From CAZOOA01 sp964581355 (GTDB taxonomy: Bacteria; Bacillota; Dethiobacteria; DTU022; UBA8154), in the NCBI GenBank assembly GCA_964581355.1, contig CAZOOA010000008.1, forward strand, positions 7,398 through 71,397: a DNA stretch of 64,000 nt, given 5' to 3'. Position 1 is the first letter of the stretch. Every line of letters begins with the position of its first letter. The notes under the pieces are model-generated. The model did not search any database. It saw only the letters and a program-made list of their open reading frames with translations, and was not told where the DNA came from. A program made the translations under genes and the position numbers. This document shows positions 34,601 to 42,497 of this stretch, piece after piece.

Positions 34601-35332
34601 ACTGTTCTTTTGGAAAGAAATGGTTTTTCTGTCACCCCAGCTCATAACGGAAAGCATGCCCTGGACTTATTACATTCTGGCACATTTGACCTGATCTTGA
34701 TGGATGTCCAGATGCCGGAAATGGATGGTTTAGAGGCAACAAAACGGATTCGAGCAGAGGAAGAAAAAACAGGCGGACATATACCGATTATTGCCATGAC
34801 AGCTCATGCCATGGAAGGGGACCGGGAGAAGTGCCTGGAAGCAGGGATGGACGGATATATGTCCAAGCCTATTGATGCCAATGAACTATACTTGGCTATA
34901 GAGGATGTGCTGAACAAAACCCGGGAGGCCGCTACTTTTAACCAGCAACAGGTAAATGGACCGCATTCTTCCAGCACTCAAGAAGAAACCGTGCAGGAAT
35001 TGACTGCTGCTTTAAAAAACCTGGGCGGCGACAAAGATCTACTGGTTGAAATGGTAGGACTGCTTTTGAATGATGCTTATAAAGATCTCAAGCAGCTCAG
35101 GGAATTGCTGGCAGAACGGGACAGGGACAGTGCGACGGTGGTTGCCCACGGTATCAAAGGGCAGCTGGGCAACCTGGGCCTGGAAAATGGCTTTAAAACA
35201 GCCCAAGAGCTGGAAACATCTATCCGGGAAAACCGCTTCCTGGAAGCATCCCGCTTCCTGGAAGCGCTGGAAGAGAAACTGAATAACCTGGAACACTTAT
35301 TATCCCGGCAAAACTGGCAAGATTTACTCTAA
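31691..35332 (+). CDS. soluble hybrid sensor histidine kinase (four PAS, HisKA, HATPase, two REC, HPt)
   Basis: A 1213-residue phosphorelay protein with no membrane segment. Four PAS domains lie at about 5-135, 145-280, 295-410 and 415-540, each ending in a DITERK-type linker. PAS2 and PAS3 carry Cys clusters (GCGHAPACRQCS; CSVPCAKCS). Then come a coiled coil, HisKA with SHEIRTPMN (H571), HATPase_c with N-box LINLIGNAIKF and DTGIGI, REC1 (phospho-Asp ~862), REC2 (~1005) and an HPt domain with AHGIKG (H1153). ATG 31691 is 10 nt from GGGAGG; the GTG at 31682 is too close. The Cys-rich PAS pair suggests redox or metal-cluster sensing (inference). No partner regulator is adjacent. Confidence 0.93.
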   Translation: MSEDLEKYRALYETMPQGVIFLSDDGQIISANPAAEQMLGIRLKQMRGRTTVDPLWSFLREDGSKFDGTEHPAMIALRTGQVVRDVIMGVYNPRDNLYSWIIVNAIPLFRPGEGKPHQAYTTFEDITEHKRMEAQLKESSQQMERERDILQDIFEGIPVAVLLIDENTKAVRVNTVATEMIRKEAVEILNRQPGDGLCCVHALSTPEGCGHAPACRQCSIRGTFEQVLETGEPVREVELEQSLSFEGVECRFWFSINATRLLLEGENHVLLTITDITERKRTENEMVRNKEKLEETTQRLEFILHATRTGIDIIDEEYNLHYVDPLWQNVYGDPTGRKCYEYFKDCSVPCAKCSIAQALETKQVIVSEQVLPKENERIVEVHTVPFQDKRGQWLAAEFKVDITERKKMEEELWKSREQFMLAVNGSQDGIWDWDLRDNSLYLSPKWKEMIGYADDELPSSFQTFENLLHPEDEPGVMDFINRYLKGEYSTFNIEFRFRHKDGSYRWILGRGEALRDEEGIPYRMAGSHTDITERKQAEKKLQEANQQLAEAKEKAEAANQAKSEFLANMSHEIRTPMNVIIGMSELLVQTELDGEQKEFAGMIKDSADSLLTIINDILDFSKIEAGRLELENTPYNLLTLVEKTISPLTMRAQAKNLELLLSVADNVPPLLLGDPNRLRQVLINLIGNAIKFTEVGKVVLQIEKDSDQYLRFSVKDTGIGISAAKQEILFQSFSQVDSSSTRQHGGTGLGLAISKKIVELMGGNIGVASTEGEGSIFYFAIPLEEPEGEVILDDDSKAPTLTELEGLKVLVIDDNKANRLIMKEVLERWGLQVNTAPSGKEGLEMLQDAVLQEHSYDLVLLDQQMPDMDGFQVAEKIRQKKGLQNVLMMMVSSVDMQHGAERSHQTGLAGYMVKPIKQSDLLNKIYQILSQSKYWSTHPADQYSDTNDMAVKQVQRILLVEDKAMNRKLATVLLERNGFSVTPAHNGKHALDLLHSGTFDLILMDVQMPEMDGLEATKRIRAEEEKTGGHIPIIAMTAHAMEGDREKCLEAGMDGYMSKPIDANELYLAIEDVLNKTREAATFNQQQVNGPHSSSTQEETVQELTAALKNLGGDKDLLVEMVGLLLNDAYKDLKQLRELLAERDRDSATVVAHGIKGQLGNLGLENGFKTAQELETSIRENRFLEASRFLEALEEKLNNLEHLLSRQNWQDLL

Positions 35333-35531
35333 GCTAAAACTTCAGTAATTTCAGTAATATCCCATAGTTTGCCACTTCTTTTATCAGGTTATTTATTACC
35401 ACCAGCTTCCTCTAAAGCGTCAACGGATGCCCTGTTTTGCTATTTTCCCCATAATAGGCAGTTCTGCCTTGCATTGCGTTCCCCTTTATAATAAAATAAG
35501 GTAGAATCTGTTCACTTCCAGGAGGCTAAAT

Positions 35532-36329
35532 ATGCTCGGATTTATAGGATGCGGAACCATGGGAACGGCGTTATTGGAAGGTATTATGCAAAAAGGATTG
35601 AGAAAGCCTGCGGAAGTCGTAGTCTTTGACCAGGATCGTTCTAAAACAACAATCCTGGAGGAAAAATATGGTGTGCGGGTCGAGTCTGGAGCAGAAGAAC
35701 TCTGTTCTCAAGCTCAAATGATCTTTTTGGCTGTTAAACCTCAAGACATGCCAACCCTGCTGGAAAAAATCAAAGACAAAATTAGAGATAACCATTTGGT
35801 TATCTCTGTTGCCGCTGGCTTAAGACTTAACTTTTTTCAAAACATTTTGGGTAGTGATAAAAAGCTCGTTCGCGTGATGCCCAATACACCCTCACTAATT
35901 GGAAAAGGGATGAGTGTGGTCAGCTCAGGAGAGACCGTGTCTGCCGCCCAGGAGCAGGAAATCGTAACGCTGCTTGAAGCCCTGGGGAAAGTGATGGTTT
36001 TGGATGAAAAACACATGGATGTCGTTACCGCTTTAAGTGGAAGCGGGCCGGCGTACGTACTTCTATTTATTGAATCCCTGGCAGACGGTGGTGTGGAAAT
36101 GGGTCTTAGCCGGGATGATGCACAACAGCTGGCCGCCCAAACAGTATATGGAGCAGCAAGTATGTTACTTGAAAGCCAGGAGAACCCCGCAGTGCTCAAA
36201 AACAAAATCACCTCCCCCGGCGGAACAACAAGTGCCGGACTATTAGCAATGGAGCAGGGGACTGTTCGGGCTTCCATTATCCGGGCAGTTCAAGAGGCCA
36301 CTAGAAGGAGCCGGGAACTGGGCGGCTAA
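35532..36329 (+). CDS. proC: pyrroline-5-carboxylate reductase
   Basis: A 265-residue NAD(P)H-dependent enzyme that makes proline from 1-pyrroline-5-carboxylate. It has the Rossmann start LGFIGCGTMGTAL, VRVMPNTPSLIGKGMSV, the catalytic helix segment ALSGSGPAYVLLFIESLADGG (split by the fold) and the C-terminal SPGGTTSAGL. ATG 35532 follows CCAGGAGG. First gene of a compact proC-proB-proA operon (29 and 26 bp gaps). A -10-like TATAAT lies at 35487-35492, but no clear -35 is visible. Confidence 0.96.
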   Translation: MLGFIGCGTMGTALLEGIMQKGLRKPAEVVVFDQDRSKTTILEEKYGVRVESGAEELCSQAQMIFLAVKPQDMPTLLEKIKDKIRDNHLVISVAAGLRLNFFQNILGSDKKLVRVMPNTPSLIGKGMSVVSSGETVSAAQEQEIVTLLEALGKVMVLDEKHMDVVTALSGSGPAYVLLFIESLADGGVEMGLSRDDAQQLAAQTVYGAASMLLESQENPAVLKNKITSPGGTTSAGLLAMEQGTVRASIIRAVQEATRRSRELGG

Positions 36330-36358
36330 TTATTATTTCAGCAGGAGGAAAAGACAGC

Positions 36359-37483
36359 TTGAAACGATCCATCGACAGGGAAAACGTCAAAAAAATTGTA
36401 GTGAAAGTTGGAACTCGGCTTCTAACATACGATACAGGAAAACTAAACCTGGGACTGATTGACAGGCTTGTGCGCGAGATAGCGGATTTAAAAAATCAGG
36501 GCAAGGAAGTGGTCCTGGTATCATCAGGTGCTGTCGGGGCCGGCATAGGGCGTCTGGGATTAAAACGAAAACCTACTTCCACCCAGGAAAAACAGGCTGT
36601 GGCCGCTATTGGTCAGGGCCTTTTAATCCAGTTCTATGAAAAACATTTTGCCGAGTACGGTCATGTAGTCGCCCAGGTTCTTTTAACACGCGAAGACCTG
36701 GAAAATCGCAAACGCTATCTGAATTCCCGTAACACATTACTTCACCTGCTCAAGTTTGGAGCCATCCCCATAGTTAATGAAAATGATACCATCTCTACCA
36801 GTGAAATAGAGTTCGGGGATAATGATAAACTCTCGGCACTGGTTGCCACGTTGATTGACGCCCACCTGCTGATTATTCTTACCGATATCGATGGTCTTTA
36901 CACGGCCAATCCCATGCATGACCCAGATGCCACTTGTATCTCACACGTGGATGAGATCACCCCGGCAATAAAAAAAATTGCTGGAAAATCAGAAGAGCTG
37001 CTGGCCAAAGGCGGGATGATTTCGAAAATAGAAGCGGCAGAAATGGCCATGACCTCAGGGATCAGCATGGTTATCGCCAATGGGCGCACACCAAATAGTA
37101 TTGAACAAATTTTAAACGGTGAAAACACAGGGACCTTTTTCTGTGGTCAGCAGGAACAGCTACGCAGCCGAAAACGCTGGATCGCTTTCGGTCAAAAAAT
37201 AACAGGCAGCATTGTTATTGACCAGGGCGCCGAAAGTGCATTGACACAGGAAGGAAAAAGCCTTTTATCCATAGGAGTCGTCCAGGTGAACGGCAGCTTT
37301 TCCCGCGGAGAAACTATCAGCATTTTCTCCTCCAGCGGTGAAGAAATAGCCCGGGGTTTGACAAATTTTAGTGCCGAAGAATTAAAACAGATCAAAGGTT
37401 GCAAGTCCAGCGAGATCAAGCAGATCCTGGGCTATGCCAGCCATAAAGAAGTTATCCATCGGGACAACCTGGTTTTGTGCTAA
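36359..37483 (+). CDS. proB: glutamate 5-kinase
   Basis: A 374-residue kinase that phosphorylates glutamate as the first, feedback-controlled step of proline synthesis. The amino-acid-kinase domain shows VKVGTRLL, VLVSSGAVGAGIGRLG, NENDTIS and FGDNDKLSALVA. A C-terminal PUA domain (~275-360; RKRWIAFG onward) is present, as in proline-inhibited ProB proteins. The TTG start at 36359 follows AGGAGG. Confidence 0.96.
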   Translation: MKRSIDRENVKKIVVKVGTRLLTYDTGKLNLGLIDRLVREIADLKNQGKEVVLVSSGAVGAGIGRLGLKRKPTSTQEKQAVAAIGQGLLIQFYEKHFAEYGHVVAQVLLTREDLENRKRYLNSRNTLLHLLKFGAIPIVNENDTISTSEIEFGDNDKLSALVATLIDAHLLIILTDIDGLYTANPMHDPDATCISHVDEITPAIKKIAGKSEELLAKGGMISKIEAAEMAMTSGISMVIANGRTPNSIEQILNGENTGTFFCGQQEQLRSRKRWIAFGQKITGSIVIDQGAESALTQEGKSLLSIGVVQVNGSFSRGETISIFSSSGEEIARGLTNFSAEELKQIKGCKSSEIKQILGYASHKEVIHRDNLVLC

Positions 37484-37509
37484 ATTTAAATGAAAGGAGC
37501 CTGTGAAAA

Positions 37510-38760
37510 ATGTCAGATTTGAAACAAGATATTGCCCAAGCAAAAGAGGCTGGCGTGAAAATGGCGGAGGCTTCAACACAGGAAAAGCATACGGCACTGG
37601 AGCATATTGCAGCGCTTCTGGAAGAACAAACAGACTTTATAATTCAAGAAAATAAGTTGGACCTGGATAACCTGGCTGCCAAGGAAGGATATTCCAAGGC
37701 ATTTTACGACCGCCTGCAACTGACCCCTGATCGCATCAAGGGCATGGCTGAAGGACTTCGGGAAATTATTGCTCTACCCGACCCCGTTGGAGAAATAATT
37801 TCCATGTGGAAAAGGCCTAACGGCTTGCAGGTAGGCAGAGTTCGCGTGCCTCTCGGCGTGATTGGAATCATTTATGAAGCCAGGCCCAATGTGACTGTAG
37901 ATGCAGCAGGGCTGGCCTTAAAATCAGGAAACTCTGTTGTGCTGCGGGGAAGTTCCGAGGCCATTCATTCCAATAAAGCCCTGGCCAGGCTTTTAAAGCA
38001 GGGGCTGCAGGAAAACAACCTTCCACAGGGCGCTGTAACCCTGGTCGAGGACACAGGAAGGGCCGCAGCTTTGGAATTGATGAAAATGAATGAATTTCTG
38101 GACGTATTAATCCCCAGGGGAGGGGCTGCTCTGATTAAAACCGTTGTAGAAAATGCGACGGTCCCGGTCCTGGAAACAGGTGAAGGCAACTGTCATACCT
38201 ACGTGGATGCCGATACAGATGAAGAAATGGCTGTAGAAATCGCCGATAACGCCAAAACTCAGCGCCCGGGAGTCTGTAACGCCATGGAAACATTACTGGT
38301 ACATCAAGATATTGCCTCCCGTTATCTTCCCAAGATTCTCAAATTGTTGCAAGAAAAAGGCGTCCAATTAAGGGGTTGCCGTAAAACCCTGGATATTTTC
38401 CCCGGCATTCAACAAGCAACAGATGAGGACTGGGCGACCGAATACCTGGATATGGTCCTGGCAGTAAAAATTGTCGACAGCTTTGATGAAGCTGTAGCGC
38501 ATATCAATCAATACGGAACGGGGCATTCCGAGGCGATTCTTACCAGCAGTTACCAAAGGGCTCACACCTTTTTGGCCAGGGTTGACGCCGCAGCAGTCTA
38601 TGTAAATGCTTCAACCCGGTTTACTGACGGTTTTGAGTTTGGGCTGGGAGCAGAGATGGGAATCAGCACGCAAAAACTGCACGCCCGGGGGCCTATGGGA
38701 CTAACTGCTCTTACCAGCACCAAATTTATCATTCTGGGACAGGGACAGGCCAGGAACTAA
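37510..38760 (+). CDS. proA: glutamate-5-semialdehyde dehydrogenase (gamma-glutamyl phosphate reductase)
   Basis: A 416-residue NADPH-dependent reductase of gamma-glutamyl phosphate. Family motifs: VPLGVIGIIYEARPNVTVDA, LKSGNSVVLRGSSEA, IPRGGAALIK, and the catalytic Cys in AKTQRPGVCNAMETLLVH. ATG 37510 follows AAAGGAGC. It completes the pathway with proB and proC in the same operon. Confidence 0.96.
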   Translation: MSDLKQDIAQAKEAGVKMAEASTQEKHTALEHIAALLEEQTDFIIQENKLDLDNLAAKEGYSKAFYDRLQLTPDRIKGMAEGLREIIALPDPVGEIISMWKRPNGLQVGRVRVPLGVIGIIYEARPNVTVDAAGLALKSGNSVVLRGSSEAIHSNKALARLLKQGLQENNLPQGAVTLVEDTGRAAALELMKMNEFLDVLIPRGGAALIKTVVENATVPVLETGEGNCHTYVDADTDEEMAVEIADNAKTQRPGVCNAMETLLVHQDIASRYLPKILKLLQEKGVQLRGCRKTLDIFPGIQQATDEDWATEYLDMVLAVKIVDSFDEAVAHINQYGTGHSEAILTSSYQRAHTFLARVDAAAVYVNASTRFTDGFEFGLGAEMGISTQKLHARGPMGLTALTSTKFIILGQGQARN

Positions 38761-38800
38761 ACAACCTGGCAAAATAATACTCCACCTGATAACCTTGAAA

Positions 38801-38835
38801 GGAGGTGCATCCCTGTTTCAAAAACAGGGTAAATC
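38801..38835 (+). promoter_or_regulatory. Shine-Dalgarno sequence separated from the start by a perfect hairpin
   Basis: GGAGGTG at 38801-38807 is 29 nt from ATG 38836. Between them CCCTGTTT (38811-38818) and AAACAGGG (38822-38829) form an 8-bp stem with a 3-nt loop. If the 19-nt hairpin folds, the effective spacing falls to about 11 nt. No in-frame start is available nearer because TAA occurs at 38830-38832. Confidence 0.5.
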
Positions 38836-40026
38836 ATGAAAAGATTAAAGCAAGGATTGGAAAAAAACGATATTATTTTAGTTGATACCACTTTGAGAGA
38901 TGGTGAACAAACAGCAGGTGTCGTTTTTTCCAACCAGGAAAAGATCAGGATTGCCAAAATGCTAAGTGAAATCGGTGTTCACCAGTTGGAAGTGGGAATT
39001 CCCGTTATGGGAGGGAATGAAAAACAAGTGATCACTGAAATGGCAGAAATGGGGCTTGGCAGCAGCTTAATGGCCTGGAACAGGGCCAGTATCAACGATA
39101 TCCAGGAGTCCCTGGACTGCGGTGTTGACGCTGTTGCTATTTCCATATCCACCTCGGATATTCATATTAAAAACAAGCTGGGCAGCACACGGGAAGCGGT
39201 TAAGGAAAGTATGGTTAAAGCGACGGAATTTGCCAACAAAAGCGGTGTTTATATCTCTGTGAATGCTGAAGACGCCTCCCGGACCGACTTTGATTTTCTG
39301 ACAGAATTTGCCCTTGCAGCCAAAGAAGCCGGAGCTGACAGGCTTCGCTACTGCGATACGGTAGGTGTTTTAGATCCGTTCAACACCTATGATATTATTT
39401 CCCGCTTGATTGAAGCAACAGATATGCACATTGAAATGCATACCCACAATGATTTTGGCATGGCTACAGCCAATGCCCTGGCCGGAGTGAAAGCCGGTGC
39501 CCGTTTTGTCGGCGTAACAGTTAACGGCCTGGGGGAAAGGGCCGGTAATGCCGCCCTGGAAGAAGTAGCAATGGCGCTGAAGCTTCTGTTCCACAAAGAC
39601 CAGGACTTGAAAACTCAAATGTTCCGCGAATTATCCGAGTATGTAGCCCGGGCATCAGGAAGAAACCTGCCAGCAGGCAAAGCTATCGTGGGTGACAATA
39701 TGTTCCGCCACGAATCCGGCATTCACGCTGACGGTGTAATTAAATTCCCCGGGACTTATGAAGTGTTCAGCCCTGAAGATGTTGGACTGGAAAGGCAAAT
39801 CGTAATCGGCAAGCATTCCGGGTCCAGGGCCCTGGTCCTGAAATTTTTGGAATACGGCATTAACCTGTCTGACGAAGAGGCTGCTGAACTGCTTCCCATG
39901 GTCCGGCGTGCCACTGTAGAAATGAAAAGGCCTCTCTTTGATAAAGAGCTGGTCTATATCTATGAAGACTATATGCATAAAAAGTATGAAAAAGGTATAG
40001 ATTACGCACCTGTCAGTACAGAGTAA
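38836..40026 (+). CDS. homocitrate synthase/NifV-like (2-isopropylmalate synthase superfamily)
   Basis: A 396-residue acyl-CoA-condensing enzyme of the DRE-TIM family. It begins VDTTLRDGEQTAGVVFSNQE, closer to NifV (GEQ-AGVAF) than to LeuA (GEQ-PGA), and has EVGIPVMGGNE, the metal-binding HTHND, and NGLGERAGNAALEEV. It lacks the C-terminal regulatory domain present in the true LeuA at 61446-63023. Candidate activities are homocitrate synthase, Re-citrate synthase or citramalate synthase; sequence alone does not separate them. It is followed by LeuC/LeuD-type subunits, which would isomerise the product. No nif genes are in the window. ATG 38836 is the first start after an in-frame stop; TTG 38857 is an alternative. 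Confidence 0.8.
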   Translation: MKRLKQGLEKNDIILVDTTLRDGEQTAGVVFSNQEKIRIAKMLSEIGVHQLEVGIPVMGGNEKQVITEMAEMGLGSSLMAWNRASINDIQESLDCGVDAVAISISTSDIHIKNKLGSTREAVKESMVKATEFANKSGVYISVNAEDASRTDFDFLTEFALAAKEAGADRLRYCDTVGVLDPFNTYDIISRLIEATDMHIEMHTHNDFGMATANALAGVKAGARFVGVTVNGLGERAGNAALEEVAMALKLLFHKDQDLKTQMFRELSEYVARASGRNLPAGKAIVGDNMFRHESGIHADGVIKFPGTYEVFSPEDVGLERQIVIGKHSGSRALVLKFLEYGINLSDEEAAELLPMVRRATVEMKRPLFDKELVYIYEDYMHKKYEKGIDYAPVSTE

Positions 40027-40084
40027 AGGTTTGGCAGGGAATAATGCAGCAAATTTCTTGATTTGAAGGGAAAGGATGAAAAAA

Positions 40085-41341
40085 ATGGGGAAAACAATTG
40101 CAGAAAAAATTTTCAGCCAGCAGTCGGGCGAAGATGTCTATGCAGGGGACCTGGTAATCGCCTGGTTGGACTTTGTAATGGGCCAAGACGGGACAGCACC
40201 CCTGGCCATCAATTCTTTTAATGAAATGGGTGGAAAAGAACTTTTCGATCCAGCAAAAGTTGCTTTTGTTATCGATCACAGCGCACCCAGTCCCTTAGAA
40301 GGCGTCTCGGCACTGCACAAGCTCATGCGGGAATTTTCCGGAGAGAAAAACCTGAGACTTTATGATATTGGAGACGGTGTCTGTCACCAACTTGTCCCGG
40401 AACAGGGACACGTTGTCCCTGGAGATTTGGTAGTTGGAGCTGATTCCCATACCTGTACGTATGGGGCCATTAACGCATTTTCTACCGGTGTCGGCTCAAC
40501 AGACTTGGCTGCTGCCATGATTTCAGGAAAACTATGGTTTAAAGTTCCTGAAACAATCAAGTTTCAATGTGAGGGCTCCTTCCAACCAGGTGTTTTTTCC
40601 AAGGATTTAATCCTTAGGATTATTGGAGACATTACCGCTGATGGTGCAACGTACCTGGCAGCGGAGTTCGCCGGGGAAGCCATTAACAACATGAGTGTTG
40701 AAGAACGTTTTACCATCTCCAACATGGCCATTGAAATGGGAGCCAAAGCAGGATTAATGGAGTATGATCAAAAGGTGGATCAATGGCTCGCCGGCCGCTC
40801 ATCAAAAACTTCCCGTCCGGTGTCAGCTGACCCTGATGCCAATTACCTGGAGATAAAAAAATATGATGTTAGCCAGCTGGAACCCCAGGTTGCCTGCCCG
40901 CATACTGTCGATAACGTATCCCCCCTGAGTGAAATTGAAAATATGCCCATCCAGCAAGCCTTCCTGGGAACCTGTACAAATGGGAGATTAAATGACCTGC
41001 GTGTTGCTGCCAACATACTAAAAGGGAAAAAGATTTCCCCTGACGTACGTTTCATCGTTGCTCCGGCTTCGCGTTATGTTTACCTGGAAGCCATGAACGA
41101 GGGTGTTATTCAAACGCTAGTGGAGGCAGGGGCTGCAGTGGTTACACCGGGGTGTGGACCCTGTGTAGGCACTCATAACGGGGTCCCTTCCGATGGTGAA
41201 GTTGTTCTTTCTACAGCCAACAGGAACTTTAAAGGTAGAATGGGTAATTCCAAAGCATTTATTTACCTGGCATCACCGGCGACGGTGGCCGCTTCCGCTT
41301 TAACTGGAAAAGCAACCGATCCCCGCTCTTACCTGAGCTAA
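40085..41341 (+). CDS. 3-isopropylmalate dehydratase/homoaconitase-type large subunit (LeuC family)
   Basis: A 418-residue 4Fe-4S hydro-lyase subunit of the short, two-subunit LeuC/homoaconitase group. Cluster ligands are in LGTCTNGR and TPGCGPCVGTHNG, with ADSHTCTYGAINAFSTGVGS as the substrate loop. ATG 40085 is 9 nt from AAGGGAAAGG, and the protein then starts MGKTIAEKI as family members do; the ATG at 40076 abuts that site. It lies 58 bp after the NifV-like gene, so its substrate may be the homologous tricarboxylic or dicarboxylic acid rather than isopropylmalate (inference). Confidence 0.87.
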   Translation: MGKTIAEKIFSQQSGEDVYAGDLVIAWLDFVMGQDGTAPLAINSFNEMGGKELFDPAKVAFVIDHSAPSPLEGVSALHKLMREFSGEKNLRLYDIGDGVCHQLVPEQGHVVPGDLVVGADSHTCTYGAINAFSTGVGSTDLAAAMISGKLWFKVPETIKFQCEGSFQPGVFSKDLILRIIGDITADGATYLAAEFAGEAINNMSVEERFTISNMAIEMGAKAGLMEYDQKVDQWLAGRSSKTSRPVSADPDANYLEIKKYDVSQLEPQVACPHTVDNVSPLSEIENMPIQQAFLGTCTNGRLNDLRVAANILKGKKISPDVRFIVAPASRYVYLEAMNEGVIQTLVEAGAAVVTPGCGPCVGTHNGVPSDGEVVLSTANRNFKGRMGNSKAFIYLASPATVAASALTGKATDPRSYLS

Positions 41342-41374
41342 TCTATTTTGTATGGGAAAAAGGAGGCAAGTTAT

Positions 41375-41875
41375 ATGCTACTAAAGGGAAAAGCCTTTAC
41401 ATTTGGGAATGATATTAATACAGACTATATTATCTCGGGAAAATACAAGTTTAAAACCCTGGACATGAATGAGCTGGCCAAGCACGTTATGGAAGACCTG
41501 GATCCCGATTTCTATAATAAAATTAATGATGGCGATATGATTGTGGCCGGTTCAAACTTTGGCTGCGGCTCATCCCGGGAACAAGCGCCGCTGGCAATTA
41601 AGCATGCCAAAATAAGCTGCGTGCTGGCTTCATCCTTTGCCCGGATTTTCTACCGCAATTCCATTAACACAGGTCTTCCTGTCGTCGAGTGCGATACATC
41701 CAAAATTGATCAAGGAGATGAACTGGAAGTTGATTTGCAAAAGGGAATTGTGTTCAACAAAACAAAATCATTGGAAATACCCGTTACCCCTTTACCTGAT
41801 GTAATGATTAAGATTTTAGAAGATGGCGGGTTAATCCACCATTTTCAAAAACATGGCGATTTTAACTTCGACTAA
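41375..41875 (+). CDS. 3-isopropylmalate dehydratase/homoaconitase-type small subunit (LeuD family)
   Basis: A 166-residue swivelling-domain partner of the upstream large subunit. It has GKAFTFGNDINTDYIISGKY and the hallmark GSNFGCGSSREQAP. ATG 41375 lies 7 nt after AAGGAGG; the frame is open from 41348 but lacks a ribosome binding site there. No leuB-type dehydrogenase follows, so the pathway is incomplete locally. The 233 bp after it (to 42108) hold no gene that I can support. Confidence 0.9.
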   Translation: MLLKGKAFTFGNDINTDYIISGKYKFKTLDMNELAKHVMEDLDPDFYNKINDGDMIVAGSNFGCGSSREQAPLAIKHAKISCVLASSFARIFYRNSINTGLPVVECDTSKIDQGDELEVDLQKGIVFNKTKSLEIPVTPLPDVMIKILEDGGLIHHFQKHGDFNFD

Positions 41876-42108
41876 AGGTAATTGCTCCGACCGATCTGCA
41901 TGAGCGAAGCCGAGGAACATTTCCGATGTATCCGGCAAATGGAAAGACTGAAGAGAAGAGCTGCAATAAACTAAACCGTTCTTTTGTTTCGAGGCTTTTG
42001 AAGTGGAAAATGAGCTGAACAGTTGCGGCCAAAGTATTATTTGGGCCGAAAATGGAAAAATTATGACATATACTGCGCAGGTAAAATACGAGAAAAGGAT
42101 GGTTAATT

Positions 42109-42405
42109 ATGTTAAATCTTCTATTGTCCCTGGGTTGGGGTACACTTTCTTTTACCCGGGAAAAAGCGGATCAGATGGTGGAAGAAATGGTCAAGCGGGG
42201 AGATTTAAGAAGAGAAGAGGCAAAAAAAATGGCCCAGGAACTGGTTGAACGCGGGGAAAAAGAGCGCCAGGAATTTAAAGATTACTTAGATGCAGAATTT
42301 GCCAACTGGATGCAAAAATATAAGCTTGTCTCTCGAGAAGAAATAGAAAGACTGGAAGAACGAGTAAAAGAACTGGAATCAAGATTGGAAGACACCGATT
42401 CCTAA
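42109..42405 (+). CDS. phasin-like coiled-coil protein
   Basis: A 98-residue protein: a short hydrophobic N-terminus (LLLSLGWGTLSF), then helical segments REKADQMVEEMVKRGDLRRE and EEIERLEERVKELESRLED, the pattern of polyhydroxyalkanoate-granule-associated phasin/PhaF-like proteins. No PHA synthase gene is in the window, so granule binding is only a family-based guess. ATG 42109 follows AAAAGGA, and a terminator closes the unit. Confidence 0.75.
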   Translation: MLNLLLSLGWGTLSFTREKADQMVEEMVKRGDLRREEAKKMAQELVERGEKERQEFKDYLDAEFANWMQKYKLVSREEIERLEERVKELESRLEDTDS

Positions 42406-42428
42406 CCTGCGGCAAAAAGTTGCAACCC

Positions 42429-42457
42429 AAAGCCTGTGATTACCTCACAGGTTTTGT
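42429..42457 (+). terminator. terminator after the phasin-like gene
   Basis: AAAGCCTGTGA and TCACAGGTTTT form a stem (one G-T pair) with a 5-nt loop and a following TTGTT tract, 24 bp after the stop codon. Confidence 0.75.
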
Positions 42458-42497
42458 TATAATCTTACATTTATAGTTTGACAGGCGGTGAACTTGT

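Noticed and set aside
42003..42248. An 81-codon frame before and overlapping the phasin-like gene
   Set aside because: It overlaps a better-supported gene in another frame and lacks a ribosome binding site and family features.
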